A stretch of DNA of 64,000 nucleotides from Eubacteriales bacterium (GTDB lineage Bacteria > Bacillota > Clostridia > Lachnospirales > Lachnospiraceae), in contig JAUNHC010000027.1 in assembly GCA_030524175.1 (NCBI GenBank), forward strand, positions 1 to 64,000, read 5' to 3'. Of this stretch, positions 63,375 through 64,000 are shown piece by piece. The position numbers were made by a program, and so were the translations under genes. The notes beneath the pieces are model-generated. The model did no database searches. It had not been told where the DNA came from and saw nothing but the letters and a program-made list of their open reading frames with translations. The stretch's first letter is position 1; each line of letters starts with the position of its first letter.

Positions 63375-64000
63375 TCAATATTTCAGACTCTCCCCCTCCA
63401 TGGGCGACTTATATTTATCCACATTTTCCTCAGTGATGATCTCCACCGAATTTTTGTACCAGGGCCGTAAGGTACTGCCGGATATGGCCTTACGGGCGCA
63501 TACCAGCGCATAGTAGGCTTCATAATCCGCGGGCTGGCTCACGATTCCGTAAAGTCTTTTATCCTTCACTGCCTGCATATCGCTCTGGGAATTTCCGATG
63601 CCGATGACCTTAATATCTTTTTCCTTTCCCCTGCTTTTGAGCATATCGTAAGCGCCCATTGCCATATTGCTGTCATGGCAGTAGATCATGTCGAGCTGCG
63701 GGTTCTTATTGAGCAGATCCAGCGCAGCCAGTCCGGCCATACTCTTCGACCACTTTCCGTTGACGATTCCCACCACCTCAATATTGGGGTAAGATGCGAT
63801 CCGTTCCAAAAACACCTGAGTGCGGTCAATCTGGGGCGAACTGCCGGGCGCACCTTCAATCACTCCCACCTTGCCGCTTTTTCCGTCAAAATAGTCCACC
63901 GCCATCTGTGCGGCCAGCTCTGCCTCTTCCTCGGTGCTGGCGCCCACATACGTGGTGATGTATTCAGAGGACACCATGTCCACCTTCATGTTTACGTTGA
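63375..64000 (-). CDS. Sugar-binding protein, carboxy-terminal part (gene continues past the window)
   Basis: The open frame runs off the window end. At least 207 codons are visible (NVNMKVDMVSSEYITTYVGA at the start of the visible part), so the amino terminus and signal peptide are missing. The visible part is the second lobe of a type I periplasmic binding protein (KVGVIEGAPGSSPQIDRTQVF, DMIYCHDSNMAMGAYDML, GIVSQPADYEAYYALV). It is a separate protein from the neighbour, 127 bases away on the same strand. Confidence 0.87.
   Translation of the reverse strand, partial: NVNMKVDMVSSEYITTYVGASTEEEAELAAQMAVDYFDGKSGKVGVIEGAPGSSPQIDRTQVFLERIASYPNIEVVGIVNGKWSKSMAGLAALDLLNKNPQLDMIYCHDSNMAMGAYDMLKSRGKEKDIKVIGIGNSQSDMQAVKDKRLYGIVSQPADYEAYYALVCARKAISGSTLRPWYKNSVEIITEENVDKYKSPMEGESLKY

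Noticed and set aside
1-64000. CRISPR array, insertion sequence, integrase or prophage
   Set aside because: No regularly spaced direct repeats, transposase, integrase or phage structural genes were found. The repeats seen are isolated palindromic elements.

Overview
The window looks like a chromosome segment from an anaerobic, gut-type Clostridium relative, most likely family Lachnospiraceae. The evidence is Gram-positive-style ribosome binding sites, a V/A-type ATPase operon, rubrerythrin-based peroxide defence, T-box and cobalamin leaders, and YesM/YesN-type two-component systems beside sugar ABC importers. The genus cannot be fixed from sequence alone. I see no rRNA, CRISPR array, insertion sequence, transposase or phage gene.

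Layout. 1-3 kb: AGCS amino-acid symporter, tRNA-Lys, a small protein and trmB. 3.2-11.9 kb: a nine-gene V/A-type ATPase operon, followed by a gene-free stretch with tandem DnaA boxes. 12.3-18.8 kb: NlpC/P60 hydrolase, thioredoxin reductase, a DUF885 peptidase, a FabT-like MarR regulator and a CapA-family protein. The last two are divergent, and each carries the same ~97-nt structured leader. 18.9-22.1 kb: tatD and molybdenum cofactor genes (MOSC, mog/moaB, moaA, moaC). 22.3-30.2 kb: Ca2+-type P-ATPase, a cobalamin-riboswitch unit (DUF4430 protein plus ECF S component), T-box-controlled metG and a split ThrE-type exporter. 30.6-34.6 kb: flavodoxin, DUF3793, PerR, two reverse rubrerythrins and a classical rubrerythrin.

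34.7-45.1 kb: first sugar system. It has a solute-binding protein, two MalFG-type permeases, a bicupin, a TIM-barrel isomerase/epimerase and a Gfo/Idh/MocA oxidoreductase, with a divergent sensor kinase/AraC-type regulator pair. 45.1-48.8 kb: a large nested inverted repeat, a third reverse rubrerythrin, and a MATE pump with its MerR regulator. 48.9-58.5 kb: second sugar system. It has a GH106-type rhamnosidase, a ribose-type ABC importer, a rhamnose mutarotase-like protein and a three-part corrinoid methyl-transfer module (UroD-type methyltransferase, corrinoid protein, methyl-THF methyltransferase). It is flanked by its own divergent regulator/kinase pair and by two more sugar-binding proteins, the last cut by the window edge.

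How the parts fit. The second sugar cluster joins rhamnoside hydrolysis and import to corrinoid-dependent demethylation. This suggests growth on O-methylated (deoxy)sugars or methoxylated plant rhamnosides. The cobalamin-controlled uptake pair at 25-26 kb could supply the corrinoid. The oxidative-stress genes share one promoter/operator design, from which a PerR regulon can be read directly in this sequence.
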